This document shows, in pieces, positions 1-5,732 of a stretch of 6,864 bases of DNA. The DNA comes from an uncultured Ruminococcus sp. (GTDB lineage Bacteria > Bacillota_A > Clostridia > Oscillospirales > Acutalibacteraceae), in contig CACYEJ010000259.1 in the NCBI GenBank assembly GCA_902773395.1, positions 1 to 6,864 on the forward strand. Reading direction: 5' to 3'. Position numbers and translations under genes: made by a program. Position 1 is the stretch's first letter, and every line of letters begins with the position of its first letter. The notes under the pieces are model-generated. The model ran no database searches, was not told where the DNA came from, and saw nothing but the letters and a program-made list of their open reading frames with translations.

Positions 1-270
1 CTATTCAGTGCGACAGCAAATTATACGCTTAATAAAAAGCTTGTGTTCGGAAGCAAAGGTGCCGTGGCAGAATCTGCATTAAGATATGCTATGCTTGCGA
101 TTTTTGTTCTGTTATGTAATACAACGCTTCTTATAATATTTGTTTCTTATTACGAAATAAATGCGTATACAGCGAAAATAGTTACTGAGATAATGATGTT
201 TGCAATAAGTTATACTGTACAGAAGATGTTTGTGTTTCCAAGGAAAGGGGTAATGTCAAATGATCTATAA
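1..270 (+). CDS. GtrA-family membrane protein, C-terminal part (5' end outside the window)
   Basis: The reading frame is open from base 1 and gives the last 89 residues before a TAA at 268-270. The piece begins with the loop signature SATANYTLNKKLVFG, typical of GtrA (PF04138) proteins. It continues with two hydrophobic helices (about residues 26-50 and 57-79) and ends with a QKMFVF motif after the last helix, where GtrA proteins usually have QRFWVF-like residues. GtrA proteins are small four-helix membrane proteins, often thought to move lipid-linked sugars across the membrane for cell-surface glycosylation. In Clostridia the domain can also be fused to an N-terminal family 2 glycosyltransferase, and the missing 5' part cannot exclude this. 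The GTG at 43 is an internal codon, not a start. The 3' end overlaps the next gene by 11 nt, which suggests translational coupling. The family call is from recognition; the sugar substrate is unknown. Confidence 0.8.
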   Translation, partial: LFSATANYTLNKKLVFGSKGAVAESALRYAMLAIFVLLCNTTLLIIFVSYYEINAYTAKIVTEIMMFAISYTVQKMFVFPRKGVMSNDL

Positions 271-559
271 AAAATTCGGTGTTATATATGGTGTTGTACT
301 TACTGCTTTTACTGCGTATGTTTTGCTTGATACTTTTGTGATACCTACCAAATATTCATCTGCATCAACTTCGCAGCCGATAACAGGTTATTCTCAGTCG
401 CTAGATGCAACAGATGAAACTGATATTACACTGCCTTCGCTGCAAGAAGAATCAAGTTCAGCAGAAAACTATGCTGAGAGTACACCAAGTATTCAAAACA
501 CAGAAGAAGACAATTCGCAAGAAAGCACTCAGCAGAAAACCGAAATTACCGATACTTAG
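260..559 (+). pseudogene. Truncated N-terminus of a membrane-anchored extracytoplasmic protein, probably a phosphodiester glycosidase
   Basis: This 99-residue frame starts at an ATG preceded by AGGAAAGGGG (241-250) and overlaps the upstream GtrA gene by 11 nt. Residues 1-5 are short and basic, followed by an uncleaved-looking membrane anchor (about 6-27, containing AYVLLDTFVIP). From about residue 31 to the end there is only a Ser/Thr/Glu/Gln-rich low-complexity linker. As I recall the family, an anchor with the LLDTFVIP sequence next to a GtrA gene is seen at the start of clostridial phosphodiester glycosidase (NAGPA, PF09992) proteins. The catalytic domain that should follow is absent: a TAG at 557-559 ends the frame, and reading on in the same frame to 712 gives nothing resembling that domain. 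I infer a truncation by deletion or rearrangement. A genuine short anchored linker protein is the alternative. Confidence 0.5.
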
Positions 560-875
560 CCCTTTATAAAATTTAAGTCACTAAACATAAAGCAAAGGCA
601 AACAAAATTCTTAACCCGAAAAAGTATGGTGAATAAAGACAATCTTTCTTATACAATAACTATTACAAATCTGATAGAACATAATGACACTGAAACCTTT
701 TCGCTTAATTAGTTGAAGCATTTTTTGAAAAAGCAGCTTCAAAAATTGAAGCACTAAAAACATTCAGCTAGAATTTTGCTGCGAGAAAGGTGAGTAAATA
801 TAGATAAATTTAGAAATAATTAGTTGAGCCTAATTGTTGTGTCTTACAAAAAAATTGTTATTTCGATATAATGAA
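560..875. other. AT-rich intergenic region with degenerate coding scraps
   Basis: No convincing gene was found here. Reading on after the TAG at 557 in the same frame gives 50 codons to a TAG at 710-712, including MVNKDNLSYTITITN from an ATG at 626. In another frame, 697-771 reads LVEAFFEKAASKIEALKTFS before a TAG. Both pieces look mildly protein-like, but neither has a Shine-Dalgarno site and the two lie in different frames. They are most simply explained as the remains of one or more decayed genes. The parent protein was not recognised. Confidence 0.4.
713..753. repeat. Short inverted/direct repeat cluster (TTGAAGCA units)
   Basis: TTGAAGCA occurs at 713-720 and again at 746-753, with the inverted copy GCTTCAA at 736-742 between them. 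GCTTCAA and the second TTGAAGC form a perfect 7-bp stem with a 3-nt AAA loop (736-752). The first copy can also pair with the inverted copy around a 16-nt loop. No T run follows on the + strand, so a terminator there is unlikely. Some of this repetition may simply reflect a decayed coding sequence rich in Glu-Ala and Lys codons. Confidence 0.45.
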
Positions 876-904
876 TTGACATATCAAAGAAGATGTGATA
901 ATAT
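876..904 (+). promoter_or_regulatory. Predicted sigma-A-type promoter of the feo operon
   Basis: A perfect -35 box, TTGACA, lies at 876-881. The -10 can be read as GATAAT at 897-902 (15-nt spacer, preceded by TGT at 894-896 as an extended -10) or as TAATAT at 899-904 (17-nt spacer). Transcription would start near 909-912, leaving a leader of about 130 nt before feoA. The -10 region contains TGATAAT (896-902), identical to one half of the classical Fur 7-1-7 operator, but the expected inverted half at 904-910 matches poorly. Iron control by Fur is therefore only suggested. Confidence 0.6.
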
Positions 905-911
905 AAATACA

Positions 912-1000
912 GTTAGATTTTACTAATCGGGGATTGTAGCTTTAGGGTTATCTATTACTAACTTATATGTTAGCTCATATAACACGGTTACGCAGAAACC
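912..1000 (+). promoter_or_regulatory. Foldable 5' leader of the feo operon, possible regulatory RNA
   Basis: The leader can form several stems. CTAAC 958-962 pairs with GTTAG 969-973 (6-nt loop). This is enclosed by GTTAT 947-951 with ATAAC 979-983 across an internal loop. GGTT 986-989 pairs with AACC 997-1000. TTAG 913-916 pairs with CTAA 923-926. GTTAG at 912-916 could instead pair with CTAAC at 958-962, so mutually exclusive folds exist. No rho-independent terminator is seen before feoA, so any control would more likely act on translation or RNA stability. I do not recognise a known riboswitch class here. Confidence 0.35.
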
Positions 1001-1043
1001 ACAGAATATTCGGGAAATTTATTGAGAGAAGGGAAGGGTATCT

Positions 1044-1256
1044 ATGATCCCACTCAGCATGGCAGACCTTGAAAAAGAAATGATTATTCGCAGGATTGGC
1101 GGAAATGCAGAGGTTAAAAAACATCTTGAAGACCTCGGATTTCATATTGGCGGAAGCGTGAGCGTTGTTTCAAAGCTCGGAGATAACGTCATCGTTAAGG
1201 TAAAAGAATCAAGAATTGCCGTCAGTGAGGAACTGGCGAGAAAGATAATGGTTTGA
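1044..1256 (+). CDS. feoA: FeoA domain protein, divergent copy (ferrous iron transport)
   Basis: This 70-residue protein is a single FeoA domain (PF04023), an SH3-like small beta barrel. FeoA proteins act in the cytoplasm, bind FeoB and are needed for Fe(II) uptake in several bacteria. The family core is visible as IRRIGGNAEVKKHLEDLGFHIGGSVSVVS (here split as IRRIGGNAEV, residues 15-24, then KHLEDLGFHIGGSVSVVS, residues 26-43), followed by beta-strand residues VIVKVKESRIAV. It lacks the PLGDP motif of canonical FeoA, which the next gene keeps, so the two copies are probably not interchangeable. The start ATG at 1044 follows a purine-rich ribosome site, GAAGGGAAGGG (about 1028-1038). The gene opens the operon, and its stop lies 10 nt before the start of the second feoA. 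Length fits the family. Confidence 0.85.
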   Translation: MIPLSMADLEKEMIIRRIGGNAEVKKHLEDLGFHIGGSVSVVSKLGDNVIVKVKESRIAVSEELARKIMV

Positions 1257-1266
1257 GGTGAATTTT

Positions 1267-1488
1267 ATGAATACATTAAAGGAAACTGCAATAGGTCAAA
1301 CAGTCAAAATAGTTAAGGTACACGGTGAGGGAGCTGTTCGCCGCAGAATCATGGATATGGGTATGACAAAGGGCACTGAGGTGTTTGTCCGAAAAGTTGC
1401 GCCGTTGGGTGACCCAATCGAGGTTACAGTACGTGGATATGAACTGTCTATCCGAAAAGCTGACGCAGAGATGATCGAGGTCAAATAA
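1267..1488 (+). CDS. feoA: FeoA, canonical copy (ferrous iron transport protein A)
   Basis: This 73-residue FeoA domain protein shows the standard features: LKETAIGQTVKIVKVHGEG at the start, RRRIMDMGMTKGTEV in the middle, then APLGDPIEV and YELSIRKADAEMIEV at the end. The predicted role is an SH3-like cytoplasmic partner of FeoB that modulates GTP hydrolysis or assembly of the permease. I chose the ATG at 1267 because GAGGTG (1255-1260) is a good ribosome site 6 nt upstream. The in-frame GTG at 1258 lies inside that site and is unlikely to be the start. The upstream feoA stop overlaps the ribosome site, suggesting coupled translation. Two adjacent single-domain feoA genes before feoB are common in Clostridia. 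Confidence 0.92.
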   Translation: MNTLKETAIGQTVKIVKVHGEGAVRRRIMDMGMTKGTEVFVRKVAPLGDPIEVTVRGYELSIRKADAEMIEVK

Positions 1489-1628
1489 TTGAATAATTTT
1501 TTACATTAAGGTTAGTGCTTGCTACCCAATTAGTGCAATTATAGAATCACGTTTTTTATTTAAATTATAGCTAAACATCATCAAGTTAGTCATATCTATT
1601 TTAGGAAATTTGAAAGGAAGAATCAATA
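1489..1628 (+). other. 140-nt gap between feoA and feoB
   Basis: This AT-rich gap is unusually long for an otherwise tight operon. It holds a weak hairpin (GGTTAG 1510-1515 with CTACC 1522-1526, one bulge) and a T-rich patch (GTTTTTTATTT, 1551-1561). At the end is the feoB ribosome site AAGGAAG (1614-1620). A poor promoter-like pair (TTGCTA 1519-1524, TATAGA 1540-1545) is present but not convincing. The stretch could be an mRNA processing or attenuation point; nothing decisive is visible. Confidence 0.35.
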
Positions 1629-4031
1629 ATGGAAATTCGTATTGCCCTTGCGGGAAATCCGAACTGCGGCAAAACAACGCTTTTTAACGCTTTAACGGGC
1701 TCTAACCAATTTGTCGGAAACTGGCCTGGCGTTACGGTTGAAAAGAAAGAAGGTAAGCTCAAAAAGCATTCTGATGTAACAATCACTGACTTGCCGGGTA
1801 TATATTCGCTTTCACCATATACTCTCGAAGAAGTTGTAGCGCGTAACTATCTAGTTGGTGAGCGCCCAGATGCTATTCTCAATATCATTGATGGTACAAA
1901 CTTGGAGCGTAACCTCTATTTAACAACGCAGCTCACGGAACTTGGTATTCCCGTTGTACTTGCTGTCAACATGATGGACATTGTAGAAAAGAACGGCGAT
2001 AAGATAAATACTACAACGCTCTCAAAGCAACTCGGATGTAAGGTAGTCGAGATCTCAGCTCTCAAAGGTACAGGAGTTATGGAAGCAGCTGAGGCGGCTA
2101 TATCGGCTGCGGAAGGTGAAAAGACTGTTCCTATGCACACATTTTCAGGTCCTGTTGAGCACGCTATTGCGCATATCGAAGAAGCTATAGTTCACGATAT
2201 GCCTGATGAGCAGCAGCGCTGGTACGCTCTCAAAGTTTTCGAGCGTGACGACAAAGTGCTTGAACAACTGAATATTCCCGAAGATAAGCTTACGCATATT
2301 GAAAAGGACATTGCCGCAGCAGAAAAAGAGCTTGACGACGATGCAGAAAGCATCATCACAAATGAGCGATATATCTACATCGCAGAGGTTATCAAATCTT
2401 GCTACAAAAAGAAGAATAAGGGAGCTCTTTCTAATTCTGATAAGATTGACAAGATTGTTACAAACCGTTGGCTTGGTCTTCCAATATTCGCGGCTATAAT
2501 GTTCGCTGTATACTGGATTTCAATGGTATGGGTTGGCGCATTGTTTACCGATTTTACTAACGATAACATATTTGGAGATGGCTTCCACCTGTTTGGTATA
2601 GGTACATCAGAATATGAGGAAATCGCTGATGAATACACAACTGTTGCTCAGATTGTTGACGGCTACGACATTTATGTTGAAGAAAACGGGGAACCAAAAG
2701 GAGAATTCACTTACGTTGTTGAGGACGATGAAACGCTCGAAACGATAGAAGAAACGGCAACTATCGAAGAATATAATGCGGCATTAAAAACACTTGAAGA
2801 TATAGGAGAGGAACCTGATCCAGCCGATTATGGAGTATTTGTACCGAGTATTCCTGCGCTTGCAGAAATGGGTCTTGATGCTTTGAATGCAGCAGACTGG
2901 CTCAAAGGTCTTATTATTGACGGTATCGTTGCTGGTGTAGGTGCAGTCCTCGGATTCGTTCCACAGATGCTCGTATTGTTCCTAATGCTTGCGTTCCTAG
3001 AGGCTTGCGGATACATGGCGAGAATCGCATTCGTACTTGATAGAGTGTTTAGAAAATTCGGTCTTTCCGGTAAATCGTTTATCCCAATGCTCATCGGCAC
3101 TGGCTGCGGTGTTCCCGGCATAATGGCTAGTAGAACGATTGAAAATGAGCGCGATAGACGTATGACTATCATGACAACAACATTTATTCCATGCGGTGCT
3201 AAGGTTCCGTTTATCGCAATGATTGCGGGCGCTATTTTTGACGGCTCAGCATGGGTTGCTACATCGGCATATTTCATTGGAATGGCAGCTGTTATCATTT
3301 CAGGTATTATGCTCAAAAAGACAAAGATGTTCTCAGGCGAGCCTGCACCGTTTGTTATGGAATTGCCTGCGTATCATTTGCCAACTGTAGGTAATGTATT
3401 GCGTTCAATGTGGGAACGTGGTTGGTCATTTATCAAAAAGGCAGGAACAATTATTCTGCTTTCAACCATAATTGTTTGGTTTACATCGTTCTTTGGATTC
3501 ACAACAGAAGGTTTCCGCATGCTTGGCGAAGATGAGCTTGAGTTGTCAATTCTTGCAAAGCTTGGAGGCTGCATAGCTTGGATATTCGCTCCTCTTGGCT
3601 GGGGCAATTGGCAGGCAGCTGTTGCATCTATTACTGGTTTGGTTGCAAAAGAAAATATAGTTGGCACGATGGGTATTCTCTATGGAAGTGGAGAAGAGAC
3701 TGCATGGCAAACTCTTGCACAGGCATTTACAGGTGTTACTGGATATTCCTTCCTTGTATTCAATTTGCTTTGCGCTCCCTGCTTTGCGGCTATCGGTGCA
3801 ATAAAGCGTGAGATGAACAGTGCAAAATGGACTTGGTTTGCCATTGCTTATCAGTGTGGATTTGCGTATGCAATAGCGCTTATGATAACTCAATTCGGAG
3901 GATTGTTCACAGGCAATGTAAATATAATTGGATTAATTTTTGCGGTTGCAATATTTGCCCTTATAGTTTATATGCTTTTCTTCAAAAAGTACAGTGAATC
4001 TGTTAAGCTTACGAGAAAAGTGAAAGTGTAA
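1629..4031 (+). CDS. feoB: FeoB, Fe(II) permease with GTPase domain and acidic extracytoplasmic insertion
   Basis: FeoB imports ferrous iron through the cytoplasmic membrane, driven or gated by its GTPase. The G-domain motifs are all present: G1 GNPNCGKT (9-16), G2 around T36 in NWPGVTVE, G3 DLPG (54-57), G4 NMMD (114-117) and G5 SALKG (143-147). A helical cytoplasmic segment follows to about residue 275. The first membrane helix is at about 284-306. The two Gate domains carry conserved cysteine motifs: GCGVPG (492-497), IPCGAK (C522) and CAPCFA (715-720). The last helix is followed by a basic cytoplasmic tail. At 800 residues it is longer than typical FeoB (roughly 650-770). The extra length includes an acidic segment at about 328-402, which topology places outside the cell. 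The ATG at 1629 has AAGGAAG upstream at good spacing. All domains look intact. Confidence 0.97.
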   Translation: MEIRIALAGNPNCGKTTLFNALTGSNQFVGNWPGVTVEKKEGKLKKHSDVTITDLPGIYSLSPYTLEEVVARNYLVGERPDAILNIIDGTNLERNLYLTTQLTELGIPVVLAVNMMDIVEKNGDKINTTTLSKQLGCKVVEISALKGTGVMEAAEAAISAAEGEKTVPMHTFSGPVEHAIAHIEEAIVHDMPDEQQRWYALKVFERDDKVLEQLNIPEDKLTHIEKDIAAAEKELDDDAESIITNERYIYIAEVIKSCYKKKNKGALSNSDKIDKIVTNRWLGLPIFAAIMFAVYWISMVWVGALFTDFTNDNIFGDGFHLFGIGTSEYEEIADEYTTVAQIVDGYDIYVEENGEPKGEFTYVVEDDETLETIEETATIEEYNAALKTLEDIGEEPDPADYGVFVPSIPALAEMGLDALNAADWLKGLIIDGIVAGVGAVLGFVPQMLVLFLMLAFLEACGYMARIAFVLDRVFRKFGLSGKSFIPMLIGTGCGVPGIMASRTIENERDRRMTIMTTTFIPCGAKVPFIAMIAGAIFDGSAWVATSAYFIGMAAVIISGIMLKKTKMFSGEPAPFVMELPAYHLPTVGNVLRSMWERGWSFIKKAGTIILLSTIIVWFTSFFGFTTEGFRMLGEDELELSILAKLGGCIAWIFAPLGWGNWQAAVASITGLVAKENIVGTMGILYGSGEETAWQTLAQAFTGVTGYSFLVFNLLCAPCFAAIGAIKREMNSAKWTWFAIAYQCGFAYAIALMITQFGGLFTGNVNIIGLIFAVAIFALIVYMLFFKKYSESVKLTRKVKV

Positions 4032-4043
4032 GAGGTGATCAAA

Positions 4044-4214
4044 ATGATCCAATGGATCACAGTAAATATAGGCACCATCATAGTATCAATAATACTTGCA
4101 CTAATAGTTACAGCAATAATCGTAAATATGGTAAAGAAGAAGAAACAGGGCAAGTCGTCATGCGGCTGCGGATGTGGTAACTGTACAATGAACGGCACTT
4201 GCCATAAATCATAA
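4044..4214 (+). CDS. FeoB-associated Cys-rich membrane protein
   Basis: This 56-residue protein starts 12 nt after the feoB stop, with GAGGTGAT (4032-4039) as its ribosome site. Residues 1-9 form a short extracytoplasmic or membrane-entry end (MIQWITVN), residues 9-30 are one Ile/Val-rich membrane helix, and residues 31-37 are Lys-rich. By the positive-inside rule this puts the C-terminus in the cytoplasm. The tail carries five cysteines, C40, C42, C44, C47 and C53, followed by H54 (pattern CGCGCxxCxxxxxCH). Position, size and layout match the FeoB-associated Cys-rich family (named in Pfam as virus attachment p12, PF12669). Its exact role is not established. Binding the incoming Fe(II) at the inner mouth of FeoB or sensing thiol redox state are reasonable inferences. 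It is short enough to be missed by automatic gene calling. Confidence 0.9.
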   Translation: MIQWITVNIGTIIVSIILALIVTAIIVNMVKKKKQGKSSCGCGCGNCTMNGTCHKS

Positions 4215-4227
4215 CGGGAGAAAAGAA

Positions 4228-4530
4228 ATGAGTGTAGTGATAGTAGGCGGTAATGACCGAATGGCAACAAGATACAGCGACATTTGCAGGTCATTTCATC
4301 ATAAAGCAAAAGTATTTACGCAAATGGTTGGGGATTTTGAGAGTAAGATTGGAAGTCCTGATATCATACTTGTGCTGACAACCACTTGTTCACACAAGAT
4401 GCTCGGCGGTGTAAAGCGTAGCTCGGAAAAGAGAGGTATTCCCATCAGGCATATAAACAGTTCGAGTGCAAGTGCTTTAAAGCGTGTGCTTGAACAGCTT
4501 GAGGAGGAGAGAAAGTATGTCGGAGTGTGA
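4228..4530 (+). CDS. DUF2325 family protein
   Basis: This complete 100-residue protein has the recognisable DUF2325 (PF10087) pattern: VVIVGGN at the N-terminus (residues 3-9) with DRM next, KAKVFTQMVGDF (26-37), IGSPDIILVLT (41-51), TTCSHKM (52-58) and GIPIRHINSSSASAL (70-84). The GG(N)D start and alternating beta/alpha spacing suggest a small Rossmann-like fold, but the ligand is unknown. Family members often carry a Cys before KAKVF; here the residues are His-His. The start ATG at 4228 is preceded by GGGAG (4216-4220), 13 nt after the end of the Cys-rich gene. It overlaps the next gene by 14 nt, so it is certainly part of the same transcript. Its location between feoB and flavodoxin suggests a role in iron or redox adaptation, which is inference only. 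Confidence 0.85.
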   Translation: MSVVIVGGNDRMATRYSDICRSFHHKAKVFTQMVGDFESKIGSPDIILVLTTTCSHKMLGGVKRSSEKRGIPIRHINSSSASALKRVLEQLEEERKYVGV

Positions 4531-5101
4531 TAGAAAAAGACTCGAACAAATGCTAGCTTTTCATTCTGCTCCTACGCTGCTTGGTGTTAAGTGTGCGAAT
4601 CTTTTTGCGGTGAATCAAACGGAGCTTTCGCTTTCAGACATAGAGAGTTACTTCAAAAATCAATCGGCTTTAAGAAGCCTTTCGGTACGTTTTTTATGCA
4701 GATGCAATGATAGAGCTTTGTTGTATGTGTATCACAAAGAGCTTCTCGAAATGTGGTTTTCTGATAAGCGTGTATCCAATTTATTGGAACAATACGGCTA
4801 CGATAAAAATCTCACTACAGACGAAAAGCTTGATATACTGGAGGAACGTATCTCATGCAGCAGTTTTCCTCATGAGATAGGAATATTTCTCGGATATCCC
4901 GTTGATGATGTTCTTGGTTTTATAGAGAACAAAGGAGCAAACTATCTTTTCTGCGGCTTTTGGAAGGTTTACAGCAATCTGAGCGGTGCAAAAAAGACGT
5001 TTAATGAATATGTATATTGCAGAGATTATCTGTGCAATAATATAGATAACGGTGTTGAGTTAGCTTATGCCGTAAATAATTTCAGGAGGATTGAAAAATG
5101 A
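4517..5101 (+). CDS. DUF3793 family protein
   Basis: This 194-residue soluble protein belongs, by recognition, to DUF3793 (PF12672). Hallmark segments are HSAPTLLGVKCANLF (16-30), RALLYVYH (66-73), FPHEIGIFLGYPVDDVLGFI (117-136), ENKGANY (137-143) and CGFWKVY (146-152). No function is established. Conserved-looking polar residues (H16, K25, H119, E120, D130/D131, C146, K150) could form an active or metal site, but this is inference. I chose the ATG at 4517 because GAGGAGGAGA (4501-4510) is a strong ribosome site 6 nt upstream; the upstream in-frame GTG at 4484 would read through that site. The gene overlaps the DUF2325 gene by 14 nt, and its TGA shares bases with the flavodoxin start (ATGA). 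Translational coupling to flavodoxin supports a functional link to electron transfer under iron limitation. Confidence 0.87.
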   Translation: MSECDRKRLEQMLAFHSAPTLLGVKCANLFAVNQTELSLSDIESYFKNQSALRSLSVRFLCRCNDRALLYVYHKELLEMWFSDKRVSNLLEQYGYDKNLTTDEKLDILEERISCSSFPHEIGIFLGYPVDDVLGFIENKGANYLFCGFWKVYSNLSGAKKTFNEYVYCRDYLCNNIDNGVELAYAVNNFRRIEK

Positions 5102-5502
5102 AAACAGTAGTTGTATATTGGAGTTCAACAGGCAACACAGAAGCTATGGCAAAAGCCATTGCAGAGGGTGCGGGTGTAGAGCCTGTAGCAGTATCAGATT
5201 TTTCAGGTGATATAAAGGAATATGATTCGCTTGCTTTTGGCTGCCCTGCAATGGGTGACGAGCTTTTAGAGGAGAGCGAGTTCGAGCCGTTCTTCGCATC
5301 AGTTGAGGGCGATCTCAGCGGAAAGAAGGTAGTTCTTTTCGGTTCATATGGCTGGGGCGACGGACAGTGGATGCGTGATTGGCAGGAACGCACTAAGAAC
5401 GCAGGTGCAGAGATTATTGGAGGAGAGGGCTACATTGTAAATGATGCACCAAGTGATGAAGATATTGAAAATCTTGTAAAACTTGGCAAGGAGCTTTTAT
5501 AA
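5098..5502 (+). CDS. Flavodoxin (short-chain, clostridial type)
   Basis: This 134-residue FMN-binding electron carrier is very similar in layout to the Clostridium beijerinckii flavodoxin. The phosphate-binding loop is VYWSSTGNTEAMA (residues 6-18). The second FMN loop is GCPAMGDELLEESEFEPF (48-65), with M52-G53-D54 expected next to the flavin. The third loop is FGSYGWGDGQWM (81-92), with W86 expected to stack on the isoalloxazine ring. Flavodoxins replace low-potential ferredoxins when iron is scarce, which fits its position at the end of an iron-uptake operon. The ATG at 5098 overlaps the previous stop in an ATGA arrangement, with AGGAGG at 5083-5088 as the ribosome site. The gene is followed 46 nt later by a strong hairpin. 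The length is that of a complete short-chain flavodoxin, without the long-chain insertion. Confidence 0.96.
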   Translation: MKTVVVYWSSTGNTEAMAKAIAEGAGVEPVAVSDFSGDIKEYDSLAFGCPAMGDELLEESEFEPFFASVEGDLSGKKVVLFGSYGWGDGQWMRDWQERTKNAGAEIIGGEGYIVNDAPSDEDIENLVKLGKELL

Positions 5503-5548
5503 TATCTCCTGTTATTCGACATTTGATATTGACATAATACTGTAATAC

Positions 5549-5583
5549 ACAATAGCTCCCGAAGTTGTTTCGGGAGCTATTGT
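5549..5583 (+). terminator. Hairpin terminator at the end of the feo operon
   Basis: The arms at 5549-5563 and 5569-5583 are perfectly complementary over 15 bp, with a 5-nt GTTGT loop. The core is AGCTCCCGAA paired with TTCGGGAGCT. The following T tract is weak (ATTTAAAT), so termination may depend on the A/T-rich lower stem. The symmetrical lower stem could also serve the opposite strand. Position right after flavodoxin supports termination of the seven-gene operon. Confidence 0.75.
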
Positions 5584-5656
5584 ATTTAAATGACGGGTAT
5601 ATCAATGATTTGTGGTGAAAGTCACTAAGGCGTGGTTATCGACGAACTCAAAGCAA

Positions 5657-5680
5657 CTCTCAAGTTTTGTACAGTGAGAG
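5657..5680 (+). other. Hairpin of unknown role
   Basis: CTCTCA (5657-5662) pairs perfectly with TGAGAG (5675-5680) around a 12-nt loop, AGTTTTGTACAG. There is no T run after it, so it is not a terminator by itself. It sits 12 nt before a second, stronger hairpin and may be part of one folded RNA with it. Confidence 0.35.
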
Positions 5681-5692
5681 CCAAGCAGTGAA

Positions 5693-5732
5693 ACTCCGCT
5701 CAGCTTCTCAACTGAGGGGAGGAGTAATTTTT
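5693..5732 (+). terminator. Second hairpin with T run: possible terminator or insertion-sequence end
   Basis: CTCAG (5699-5703) pairs with CTGAG (5712-5716). The stem extends by ACTCC (5693-5697) with GGAGT (5721-5725), or alternatively CTCC with GGAG at 5718-5721. AATTTTT (5726-5732) follows directly, giving an intrinsic-terminator layout on the + strand. No gene directly upstream needs it, because the operon already ends at 5583. It may therefore end a small RNA, or be the subterminal hairpin of a decayed IS200/IS605-like end, which characteristically carries imperfect hairpins of this size. No TnpB-like coding remains were seen. Confidence 0.4.

Noticed and set aside
713..753. CRISPR-like repeats
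   Set aside because: The repeat unit is only 8 nt with two direct copies and no regular spacers.
896..910. Fur box overlapping the feo promoter
   Set aside because: Only the left half, TGATAAT, fits; the inverted half matches at 2 of 7 positions. It is kept only as a note under the promoter.
905..1043. NiCo (czcD-type) or other known metal riboswitch in the feo leader
   Set aside because: The conserved G-rich junction segments of the NiCo class were not found, and no other class was recognised by eye.
2828..3316. 162-aa open frame on the minus strand
   Set aside because: It lies wholly inside feoB in antisense, has no ribosome site and has the Ile/Ser/Pro-rich composition of a shadow frame; feoB itself is unambiguous.
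3546..3893. 115-aa open frame on the minus strand
   Set aside because: It is antisense to the 3' part of feoB, which is intact and conserved; its Cys/Ser/Lys-rich composition is a reverse-complement artefact.
4484..4516. GTG-initiated extension of the DUF3793 protein
   Set aside because: It would translate through the strong GAGGAGGAGA ribosome site that serves the ATG at 4517, and the extra residues are out-of-frame DUF2325 sequence.
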